DNA of 39,984 nucleotides, taken from positions 1-39,984 of IMG/VR virus record IMGVR_UViG_3300023276_000451. The stretch is one strand, 5' to 3'. Below the pieces are notes generated by a model. That model saw nothing but the letters and a program-made list of their open reading frames with translations. It was not told the origin of the DNA and searched no databases. This document shows positions 12,001 through 16,476 of this stretch, one piece after another; positions within the stretch are counted from its first letter, which is position 1, and every line of letters starts with the position of its first letter. The position numbers and the translations under genes were made by a program. Origin of the DNA: a virus.

Positions 12001-12918
12001 AGTCAATTAGGTATTGGAATGATGATTGGTAAAAAATTCGAAACATCTAAAGGAACTACTAATTTATGGGATGCTTATTCGGTAGTAGATGGAAAGTTAG
12101 TATTAGACCCTGAAGTATCTTCTCAATTTAGTGAAACAGAAAGAATTCTATTTGCAGAAAAAATACAAGCCGTTTATCAAAGGATGCATGGTATTTATAA
12201 TGAAAAAGATAAAGCAGCTATACAACAGTATGCGGCAGGTAGATGGGCGTTACAATTCCGTAAATGGTTAATACCTGGGTACCTTCGTCGATTTGAAGGG
12301 GGAGAAAAATTATTCTACAATAAAGACTCTGATAGAAAAGGCCCTAATTGGAACGAGAGAAGAGAGGCTTATTCAGAAGGTAATTATGTTACAGCTTTAA
12401 AGTTTATAGGTAAATTAGGAAGAGATTTTTATAGATTACAATTTTTTACTTTAAGTAAGAATTACAAAGATCTTGCGCAATGGCAGCAAGCAAATATAAA
12501 ACGTTCTATAGGTGAAGTGATGGCATTTCAATTATTAACATTAGCAGGATTTGCCTTCTTTGGTTCTGAAGATGAGCCAGAAGAAAGATCACGAGGAGAT
12601 TGGTATGGATTATATACTATGAAGAGAGTACAATCCGAACTTGCATTCTATAATCCACTAGGAGCTTCATTCTATGAGATCTTAAGAACACCAGCTGCAA
12701 ATATGACTACACTAGAAGCCTATGCAAAACTAGCAAGACAAATATGGAGTGATGGTTGGAGTATTGCTTTAGGAGAAGACTATGAAAGATATAAGAGAAA
12801 AACAGGACAATACGAGAAAGGAGATCCTAAAATAAACAAATATATTAGGAATGCGTTACCATTTAAAGAATGGAGTACAGATCCAAAAGATAAAATTAAG
12901 TTTTTTGATTTAAAATAG
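1..12918 (+). CDS. Giant crAss-like virion RNA polymerase / cargo polyprotein (5' partial)
   Basis: The frame is open to the left edge: codons 1-27 are all sense, so the GTG at 28 is probably an internal valine and the gene starts outside the window. Residues below count from base 1. The metal-binding motif DFDID lies at 2087-2091, inside a conserved stretch with R-I-P-T-Q-G about 45 residues upstream. This is the signature of the double-psi-barrel RNA polymerase of crAss-like phages, a single-chain enzyme that enters the cell with the DNA and transcribes early genes. Residues about 440-560 are a T/S/E-rich linker. Around 639-652 and 2865-2873 there are two zincin-like domains with broken HExxH motifs. 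Around 3184-3215 there is a PD-(D/E)XK nuclease domain (E3184, D3199, D3213-F-K3215). The last 1,000 residues are helical, with hydrophobic segments near 3,900 and 4,180. In other crAss-like phages these functions are often spread over separate giant genes; here they are fused. The polymerase call is firm, the domain edges are not. Confidence 0.88.
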   Translation, partial: EKNWPYFTPVKAGQGIVTIRLASNPDIILSQLSSSQKAIGTNGVLRQQITKFIRENPGKADIKATIAGKTAGYFMNLKHDGKSIQQPLSVLGEDILLGVDLGGQGINWNNTNENNFESEYTEPGRVYVQIKSANGIGHPVRLQTSRLTDEAARNILDTLTSNQFTAEEKGLLVEQLVYIPRGNNADAQFKLGNKTSKTFAAKFDVTMDNFVIKFPFRGKVIGIQYNMEGREGNTRNNLQSALEGGEFLYKEYDEQGNLVPQEGDIVATNDMSAKRNTLRSSNSLELAPTEIRDALIEHLKTKVYNIQKHKINSTDSYLSPLREQAFSDYNSFLKEMNILTTDIPGKGQQRISHSRLFVEVEPTAFTPAESVMPAALSDSLVLTPVPENSEDDFVIESSSDTSFGDIIGDTIQQTSEIKADIEASPQDLKDLGIETTYAESSEEIQDLINEGWEEIGTTEDGFPKFSRKIKPTPQTSEVEVVTYKGTKYSVDFNVGSGTITNLKTGKVLEGGVTSPVGQAVVDLAIDQQDSTQPTSEESTGGTMTVTTPLTAETYVDGTAGKQVIVGVDPTKDDDFDVKLREYEQVGPGYDLMTETEKSWVLDRFGEEALDVVNRVKYMTLDWGRQAWGYYHNGLMTVAEGALAGTAYWEAFRRIYDLHLTEDEKSSIEMEMLEKMGISQRLEGARKTLKFFESFSSSMTSISIDNPQLNEVSVSLDLDLGGLNITLDRNKMATYDRVDVIEKLTAQIQKLEDNDIETRLAEAFKDYQLTENAEGFGGAVKRFFRDLWYAIKNMLGSRSEIEYLFRDLNNREFTQYTAAEAKTLSEVRTPKLRAKRGYNTDQSKEIVNNINYKLAQALKAKYKETETPGAWRDALTQPNELKGAYESIRQAWETTGKKLSESEDTNTKNKGNNAINVTKPDVWYDVVDEYGNVVSPGFMSLAVRGLRSQFGIKYKIKKGGEINYNNPEIEEALTEEQVETIEATESTERIFGQNFFNSPVKQTLAKEIKFELGFIVERDAKGAVVHGKVLGFPQFMAFDEIYAYLSVNLANSPQGKVIAKLEKLAENGLPMMDQVVRIYQEATPQWKNKFVSHFNKQNIRFETVIYQKDGTAKIVETNRNGLENQIIRKWVDTRDQTAIYSPTTGKEDALSAPAIDKLKELYDTTTRLSREGATKKDYLRAFKNTLDYAGLKLSPETYMGLFNDETRTVRDLNSYMVGNSSFEHIMKTLMQFNNPYLKGTSETGALKRLAGLESKYRIDSYAASFLGGNRKPIYSINLNTYDSKTTLELRSDETYRQAILNRFRDVFYSPSENNRHLILNMLLNDEQMRNNFQLSTFDVIRESANAGKISAYDEMDQALSAVTRFIMFYNSGLNYSKFNTGTKGDKNQSKYITLPKIGPRSKYWRSNSLGQDGYVQTAVSLLQPALMGELARISKVNKQLFGPNPISLDEQTQYVHYEKVKGDNKGAGLRFVQFPSLNTEKFFTPEGRLRENETIELTAEQTVLMNTHLERYVVKEMESTIETLVNAGVVNRKPNGVYENELLPSQAYEGKTTAETGILPALQEFAINDLVYKPYINTTFGPDLAYYKSDAQGNPFIEFGKRAYQSITPGIDAVYNQENQYGLPSHFLHAILADVMVNSEDHIYKILIDAKVDSKTAKRIAAGYLRVNSTDAQGYTTLDFHRKQMESDGSWTQEHIDAYDKYWSKGLMGDAKSRVLLLDPRKTYYFGERIQIDSQGNENIVWEQIKHSTIPLIREFTEQFKEDPGNRKVTLNQLRIRMEDTKRPIDMVNFESAIKIGATGILDLAEQDLNQIAVNKLETKHLRSPQTIETKTKAPLDGTQMAKLSLANIALDNKYNMFDSSISGKEVLDLYNNTYAERIKRSSEALSKRLGMPSYTEAVNNRSTMSAEAFGKAQLEFLKKVRDEITNSLDERDLADNYYNALNIERLMQDVNVYGFEAPLSFPPFAKRFEAILLSMYKNAVLKQRFNGMSAVQVAEFGYNIDNRLQIKPHKNGGVYAEVALPYELAVKIGLKPGEVIDGSDIYDLLGYRIPTQGKNSMLSLKVVKILPENMGGVIMLPAEVTTMMGSDFDIDKMYILMPELSKQKTKIGAFDLQKYNTKKSFDGLSDAALTNIIFDIRNGIITSKHHIVEQLDPLDSPTYTNKLEEYESKGIIPNLSGFNSTSFAADMYLEKINKDASMLIGIFSLHATGHSVAQQVNLQLKEGYEVNIKGNNKSGHSALNRILGFDGKFISSYLSEDQNESLDNAKYQRIGRVGVTMYNSGVVALLNRSGFNNSITLDFINQPILRDFFEKRYKQGLEITDLQIAKEIAGSLNLGVEFDNAREIGGDKIFTPSENYLSESLTANLNDPGVARKQVQILADFLKYSKVGRDLGMFNAAVSPETLKNMSRLSFIENYSNKVEYLQGPQSSLNIEQTNERIEAYRVYGLDAATEFVSQFVPYSRPGFSQLKQDIAFATGQRNGILTPELTEVINGLGLFWALTKKTSPFGSMVYENNEYLKELLFTKENSLLKNMERVKTQYGLQNDPFLGMLFGHEQNINVDNFLQLIAFNNTTKLGVDQLNAITDRWSELLVDPRDEVRTLAQNLAKYSVVTSGFMMGPNSFVDLVPMSYWKSSGLTDFFRKEERTMSYENYFVGGAEQIIRTMFADNGFLMTVDNKTVETSDAVRQNYSLTKNEYFIHNDNAPQLIVDQVDGSTNNVNYFKSFMEGKFRLFKMRYTTETGAVYQEITPLGERFKQVEMQADNIEVTSINPMNTLIHEAPVPTEITLDNMIQGEETKFNDLFQLTPDVKQAVLTNMDQMIEQWLMQNFGIPVKKYDNLKEKLGVDAIGVADMLNRVVRVDNNRDRFTLPEEAAHFFVEMMDNAPMQRLLDLVVKTKTYQEVQNDYKHIYNTPDMFAKEAAGKILAKYIVGEYEGETVAEDYGTGLLATLAKVWDSIKRFFGGRRSEITSLNEELSNILGPAADSIIKGINPGGLSIDNIGVNKFYALNKSNLEYRNAKGEKITPSDLLKRATQAASSKIPYLRQFTEKDKMDKLIDESSNITAPTEISPYYEMDGVKMNRVSNLMEIFQDPFKQQEIATKVATKNKNNNDPFNTPDKVQDLWDFLRDDMGTGLHSLVEGIINKSDMEVILDGLPKGNTEAFRSAIPSLREWVRSKEAAGSTLHSEVMVGDPQDLIAGSIDVIEVTSNGQKILHDFKTKTRGKFGNIMKKLPPFKGALAGIQNNLLNKYRIQLSLYKHIIEQKGIKVDKINIVPIEAGVTMTEAGKIVFSNAEISTSTAPIMTKLNNLEPIPTKTLNKMIEFIAPNHNTMMEQNEFNQVLKVFEKAKDQLEIRINVYSKEPGNSDYANRLQEVYNEMEMLNEKEGLVLFVKRAVMDLNNAHRRLNQLKKDDALNPKVLSQLLTFVGAFSSLEEITLMAPLLAQSGYENLLEKYVMPAIAKRDLILEDAKGLNRALIAEKFAKTTTNPAYKNNPEKFMKELEVAGGDITFLARFLAAMGDSNDPSLAMIDKMVTIQRGKVNRFEYDFEHGKGQLMDVITSLEKHQHANGVAIWKYRELYDFMLENDKDGKLTGYVVTEYVPEYRQAQRNFIETKTDQGYGMSELIWNEFYEEDIQKNGNYNKYLKTSPEGYKSEKYKQLNDMQESDPRRVFFNFFASNYEAAQSKLPQSYQRGYMLPSLRATVAEKAFMNEEHRGIFMGPYNAVRERMGELFGKQEDNIMWGEYTDAVGDPMSYVPIHYSTRIGNAEGQLSPSDLSYDLGSMIKMYSTMASNYQEMTEVLPELEMAKELVRTRRVRKLKAGMPVKNTITGKDVTISGEDSRAWGRLEAYFDMVIYGKRKKHEGVVSLRGKEINIEQVYDALLNMGSLRVLAMNHIAAVANITFGSLMNAIEAFAGEYITMKNWTRAKGIYLGYTAADGVGGIGIIADTLARAPKSKLGQINQLFDLQQHFDEYGRRLSHKKMGLRMNTGALYFLMSAGEHMIQSQLGIGMMIGKKFETSKGTTNLWDAYSVVDGKLVLDPEVSSQFSETERILFAEKIQAVYQRMHGIYNEKDKAAIQQYAAGRWALQFRKWLIPGYLRRFEGGEKLFYNKDSDRKGPNWNERREAYSEGNYVTALKFIGKLGRDFYRLQFFTLSKNYKDLAQWQQANIKRSIGEVMAFQLLTLAGFAFFGSEDEPEERSRGDWYGLYTMKRVQSELAFYNPLGASFYEILRTPAANMTTLEAYAKLARQIWSDGWSIALGEDYERYKRKTGQYEKGDPKINKYIRNALPFKEWSTDPKDKIKFFDLK

Positions 12919-12923
12919 AATTA

Positions 12924-13319
12924 ATGAGTGAAGACAATTTTGATAATTATTTTTATGATAGTGATGATCCGGAATTAGATATGTTATCCGAGGAACAGCG
13001 GTTAGAAATTAAACATCAATCTATGGAAAATACATATACTTTAATAACAAATAATTATGATTTTGAAGTATTTCCTAATAAGTTATTCTGGCTTTTAACT
13101 GACTATGATGCATTAACAGTTTTTGATGTACTAATAGATTATTATTCTCATGAAGATAGAGAGCAATATGAAAAATGCGCTCTACTTAAAAAAATCAAAG
13201 AGAGACATAAGCGTCACAACAAAGCCTCAGGTGCTACAAAAAGGGGAATGTTCACTTATCAGTTGGGAATATCTAACGAGGATTATGATGGAGAAGACCC
13301 ACCAACTAGCGCAAGCTAG
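12924..13319 (+). CDS. Small acidic protein with YEKCA-type C-terminal helix
   Basis: 131 aa, starting 5 bases after the giant gene and probably co-transcribed with it. Function not recognised. The N-terminal 25 residues are very acidic (D/E/N-rich). A central segment is followed by Y-Y-S-H-E-D-R-E-Q-Y-E-K-C-A-L-L near residues 75-90. The same pattern (E-E-Y-E-K-C-A-x-L-x-K) closes the 80-aa product at 37849-38091, so the two look like distant paralogues. The motif loosely resembles UVR-type helical hairpins (E-x-Y-E-x-A-A-x-L-R), but that is only a resemblance. The stop codon lies inside a hairpin shared with the convergent gene on the other strand, and the two coding regions overlap by 14 bases. 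Confidence 0.75.
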   Translation: MSEDNFDNYFYDSDDPELDMLSEEQRLEIKHQSMENTYTLITNNYDFEVFPNKLFWLLTDYDALTVFDVLIDYYSHEDREQYEKCALLKKIKERHKRHNKASGATKRGMFTYQLGISNEDYDGEDPPTSAS

Positions 13320-13332
13320 GTGGTAGATCTTC
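13293..13332. terminator. Imperfect inverted repeat at the convergent gene junction
   Basis: The core is CTAGC-GCAA-GCTAG, a five-pair stem closed by a GNRA-type GCAA loop. It is extended past one A/G mismatch by ACCA/TGGT and then by an outer GAAGA/TCTTC. It sits exactly where the rightward and leftward blocks meet and overlaps the 3' ends of both genes. This suggests a bidirectional terminator or RNA 3'-end stabiliser. Neither side has a strong U run, so termination is inferred from position and structure. Confidence 0.5.
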
Positions 13333-13899
13333 ATTTATTCCCATCAATTCTTTGAACTCCCTTTTATCGAATAATTCTTCATTGTAATGTACAATAGGCC
13401 ATACTTCTGACTTTTGTGGCAACTCCGCGTCTAGTTTTAATTCCCAGTACTGACGGAGGCTCTTATCCTTATCGAGGATTAGCGGCATAGGGCTATCTTT
13501 TTTACGATGTCTCATTATACGAATTTTAGCGGGGTGAGAAAGTTTTGAGTACTTACCATCCATAAACTTATTAAAATCATCAATAAATGTTGGTCCAATA
13601 GTAAATACAAACATTATGTATGTACCATTAAACAACGAATATGACGTTTTAAAATATTCATCTTTTTCTAACTCTTTTTCTAGATCATAAAAATTAATGT
13701 GTCCGCTATACTTTAGTAGAGCAAATACATCAGGTGATTCAAGATCCCAGTCTAATAAACTTACATCGCCAAGATATGCGTTTACTAGAAAGGGTTCTAA
13801 ATCTATTTTTGAATATCCAGTTAGAGGTAAAATAAAATCAACAGTTTTAGTTGGTTTAATTACTTTACGAATTTTCTCTAATTCTTGAAATAGCCTCAT
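13306..13899 (-). CDS. Hypothetical protein, last gene of the leftward block
   Basis: 197 aa; family not recognised. It looks soluble, with no membrane segment or signal peptide, mixed alpha/beta composition and a charged middle (R-x-M-R-H-R-K-K near residue 130). The proposed ATG (13897-13899) lies inside the 3' end of the PD-(D/E)XK nuclease gene, a 35-base overlap that suggests translational coupling. No Shine-Dalgarno is visible, as is usual for this window. Its 3' end overlaps the convergent plus-strand gene by 14 bases. Position next to the nuclease and the RusA-like resolvase makes a role in DNA processing possible, but nothing in the sequence shows it. Confidence 0.75.
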   Translation of the reverse strand: MRLFQELEKIRKVIKPTKTVDFILPLTGYSKIDLEPFLVNAYLGDVSLLDWDLESPDVFALLKYSGHINFYDLEKELEKDEYFKTSYSLFNGTYIMFVFTIGPTFIDDFNKFMDGKYSKLSHPAKIRIMRHRKKDSPMPLILDKDKSLRQYWELKLDAELPQKSEVWPIVHYNEELFDKREFKELMGINEDLPPSLR

Positions 13900-14878
13900 C
13901 CGATAATTTGATTTTAATTACGCCATTATTGTTATAATACTCCATAGGGTAATCCCAATGGTCGTGGTCTTGATGCCATTTAAGCCTGTCTAATAAGCTC
14001 TCAAACTCATCAATGGCTATAGATAAGTCAAGATTATCAGGCTCATATACCACACACTCACAAAGTCCAGTCGTTTGTAAGGCTACTATATAAGTTTTAA
14101 AATCGTATTCCGCGAAATCTAATCCCAATTCAGTCATGTATGCCATAACTGCTTGTTTATAGATTCCAATTTGCCTATAATACCCATAAGATATATAAGA
14201 TCCTAGGAAATTATAAGGGTTTTTGGAAGTTGTTTTTAAATCTGTTACAGTAACCATCTTCTTTTCTTTGTCAAGTATTAAGTTATCAATAATTGATTTA
14301 ATTTTAAAATCTTTGTGAGTCCAAAGAATTTCTTTTTCAGGTTCAGCTTCTACAGGATTTAATACCGTACTTGCTACGGCATGTTTACTTGCGGATGCTG
14401 CACACTGAAGTATTGTTTCCATCTCGTCTTGAGATAGAATATGTTTGTTAACTGAGTTTCTTAAAAGAGTAACATAACTGTTAATTTCAGGGTTATCTAA
14501 CTTTTTTATTACAGTAGCTATTGAAGTTTTAAATCCAGATATATCATAACAATGTTGATATAAATGATCTGTATTTTGTAATACAAACTCTTCTGGGGAA
14601 TCTTCGGTACCGTCTAACACACTAGTGTTAACAAATTTTTCATTCTCTACAAGCGCTTCTACAAATTTACCCATCATACCTCCAACAACAGGAACATCGG
14701 ATACGATATATCTGTCATTAAATGTACTATTTTCTAATATGTAACAGTGAATTGCACTACCAAGATCTAGATAACGACTATCTTCTTGTTTTAATTCTCT
14801 ATTTATATATTTTTGAAAGTATTGGGGACTAATTTTTAGGGCACTTAGAGATGAATGGCTTACATGTTCTATTTTCAT
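13865..14878 (-). CDS. PD-(D/E)XK nuclease, RecB/Cas4-type exonuclease
   Basis: 337 aa. The family motifs are all present in order: S-x-S-S-L-S-A-L near the N-terminus, G-S-A-I-H (H44), E183, D198 in S-I-I-D, the catalytic D213-L-K215-T-T, and Q236-x3-Y240. This set (H, D, D/E-x-K, QxxxY) defines the RecB-like exonucleases found in phages and in Cas4, which degrade DNA ends in a divalent-metal-dependent way. In a replication block with a Sak4-like ATPase and an SSB-like protein it may supply the exonuclease of a recombination system, or it may degrade host DNA. It begins 1 base after the RusA-like stop codon, so the two are read together. A second PD-(D/E)XK domain lies in the giant polyprotein, but their flanking sequences differ. 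Confidence 0.85.
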   Translation of the reverse strand: MKIEHVSHSSLSALKISPQYFQKYINRELKQEDSRYLDLGSAIHCYILENSTFNDRYIVSDVPVVGGMMGKFVEALVENEKFVNTSVLDGTEDSPEEFVLQNTDHLYQHCYDISGFKTSIATVIKKLDNPEINSYVTLLRNSVNKHILSQDEMETILQCAASASKHAVASTVLNPVEAEPEKEILWTHKDFKIKSIIDNLILDKEKKMVTVTDLKTTSKNPYNFLGSYISYGYYRQIGIYKQAVMAYMTELGLDFAEYDFKTYIVALQTTGLCECVVYEPDNLDLSIAIDEFESLLDRLKWHQDHDHWDYPMEYYNNNGVIKIKLSDEAISRIRENS

Positions 14879-14879
14879 C

Positions 14880-15362
14880 TTATTTTCTTTTATATTTTGT
14901 TATAATAAATACTAATTTTCTTTCTTTTAATGTCTCTACAGGGACAAATTCAATCTCTCCTGTATTAGGTATAACAGCACAATTATCATCGTCTATTAAT
15001 CCCATCTCAACAATAGTATCCTGGAAACTTTTAATCCAAATCCATAAGTTATCTACATCCCACTTGGGTTTATAACCTTTCTTTGGAGGGCGCCATCGGA
15101 GATCACCTTTATACATTCTAATATCACCGTGGTTTATCACAGTATGTAACTCTAATTTTACTTTTATAGGTCCCATATTTCTAATATCTAACCCATTAGG
15201 AATATATTGTTGAATGTATGTATGCATACGTCTTATTATAAGAGCGCGCAAATGATGATTCATACCAGTATAGAGTCTCTGCCCATTTATTTTCACCCAC
15301 TTCGTTTTTGTTTTTGCGATGTGAGTTATAAAGTTTGGTATTTCTATTCTTAGTTGTTTCAT
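14880..15362 (-). CDS. RusA-like Holliday junction resolvase
   Basis: 160 aa, somewhat longer than E. coli RusA (120 aa). The C-terminal half has the RusA signature: K-W-D102-V-D104-N105-L, then F-x-D115, then G-L-I-D124-D-D126. In RusA the acidic residues of the D-x-D-N-L motif and the later D-D bind the metal that cleaves four-way junctions. Phages use these enzymes to resolve branched replication and recombination intermediates before packaging. A strong hairpin followed by a T run lies immediately upstream of the ATG (13 bases or fewer), so this gene either has its own promoter inside that hairpin or is expressed by read-through. The nuclease gene follows after 1 base. Confidence 0.85.
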   Translation of the reverse strand: MKQLRIEIPNFITHIAKTKTKWVKINGQRLYTGMNHHLRALIIRRMHTYIQQYIPNGLDIRNMGPIKVKLELHTVINHGDIRMYKGDLRWRPPKKGYKPKWDVDNLWIWIKSFQDTIVEMGLIDDDNCAVIPNTGEIEFVPVETLKERKLVFIITKYKRK

Positions 15363-15365
15363 AGT

Positions 15366-15433
15366 TAAAAAGCGTAAGGGGACGGGCCCATAGAGTACAA
15401 ATGGAGGAAACTCTATTGCGGGCCCGCTCTTAC
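15366..15433 (-). terminator. Strong hairpin plus T run between rIIB-like and RusA-like genes
   Basis: Read on the minus strand, GTAAG pairs with CTTAC, two GGGCCC blocks pair with each other, and an inner CTCTAT pairs with ATAGAG around a 15-base loop. The stem is followed directly by CGCTTTTTAAC and then the RusA ATG. Stem plus T run is the layout of an intrinsic terminator. Because it abuts a start codon it could also act as an attenuator. Only the structure is seen; termination is inferred. Confidence 0.65.
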
Positions 15434-15443
15434 TAATTTATAA

Positions 15444-16454
15444 TTATGCCATCAGACTATCAGCTATTTCAGAATTCTGAGCTAACTCAGTTTCTAATTC
15501 ACTAATTTGTTGTCTTTTAGCAGACTCGTATTCTTGTAAATCTTTCTTCATTTGAGGATTATCAAATGCAGTATAATCAGACTCTAGGAATATGCTTTCA
15601 TTCTCACCATTACTAATAGCAATAGGGAAATACTCACATGTTCTCATCTTCGTATTATTGTAATCAGTCGGAACTGCTACAACATTGCGAGGACTTACAA
15701 GAACTTCTAGAATTACGCCACTCTCATATCCAAAATCATGAACGTATTCCATTGACCCTACATGGAGGCCAGCGGAACAAGTACGTTCAGGATCTGGATC
15801 ACAGTCTACTCTTGGCATAGTAATTGGTGTACCACACTTAATTACCATTCCATGCGCACCGCTATGGTACGGAGCAAACGTTAAAGATTGCGTATATTTC
15901 TCTTCTTGTTCACCTGTATCCTCACTATATTTAAACTGAACCTTCTCCTCTCCAGTTTCAGTATCAAATATTTGTTTGACTTTACAAGCTTTATAAGCTA
16001 AGAAATAACCTTTTTCTGTAATGGGATGTCCATTATGCTCTAAGAAACCATATAACTGCTTTCTAACAGTTTTATCAGGGTTTAGCAATAGATGCTTCCA
16101 GAAATTTATCAAACCGTCTAACGGCACTCCTTCTTCTAACCATTTCATAAGTTTTTTAGCTAGGAAATTCGGAATAGGATCCGTAGTACCTTTAAGGTAC
16201 ATTTTCTTCCCGCCATCAAATTCAAAACGGCCATCAGTTGCGTGCTGAATGCGATTTGCAGGAGTAAGTAAGGTTTTCACTTGCTCCAGTATAGCGTTAC
16301 GTTCTTCTTGATCTCTAGAAGCATTGTAATTACGAGCAAGTGCTATAACTTGGTCGGCTTCTTTAAATTGCTTAGAGATTGTTTTTGGTAGTCCATCGAT
16401 AATAACTTGAACGTCGTCTTTACCAATTTTACAGACTAAATATGAATTTATCAT
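15444..16454 (-). CDS. rIIB: rIIB-like protein
   Basis: 336 aa. The C-terminal half carries the conserved rIIB pattern: G-F-L-E-H-N, then P-I-T-E-K-G-Y-F-L-A-Y-K, then P-R-V-D-x-D, then T-C-S-A-G-L-H-V-G-S and V-S-P-R-N-V-V-A-V-P-T-D-Y-N. In T4, rIIA and rIIB act together at the membrane, and their loss makes the phage sensitive to exclusion by lambda Rex. Many phages keep the pair, probably for a similar counter-defence or membrane-stability role. The rIIA-like gene lies 22 bases upstream, as in T4. The C-terminal 40 residues are a charged helix. The family assignment is confident; the role in this phage is by analogy. Confidence 0.85.
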   Translation of the reverse strand: MINSYLVCKIGKDDVQVIIDGLPKTISKQFKEADQVIALARNYNASRDQEERNAILEQVKTLLTPANRIQHATDGRFEFDGGKKMYLKGTTDPIPNFLAKKLMKWLEEGVPLDGLINFWKHLLLNPDKTVRKQLYGFLEHNGHPITEKGYFLAYKACKVKQIFDTETGEEKVQFKYSEDTGEQEEKYTQSLTFAPYHSGAHGMVIKCGTPITMPRVDCDPDPERTCSAGLHVGSMEYVHDFGYESGVILEVLVSPRNVVAVPTDYNNTKMRTCEYFPIAISNGENESIFLESDYTAFDNPQMKKDLQEYESAKRQQISELETELAQNSEIADSLMA

Positions 16455-16476
16455 TTTACAAATTTATTAAATTAAT

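Noticed and set aside
16459-16466. TAAATTTG promoter element just before the rIIB-like start
   Set aside because: It matches TAnnTTTG but lies four bases from the ATG in a run of A/T, with no upstream element; chance is likely.
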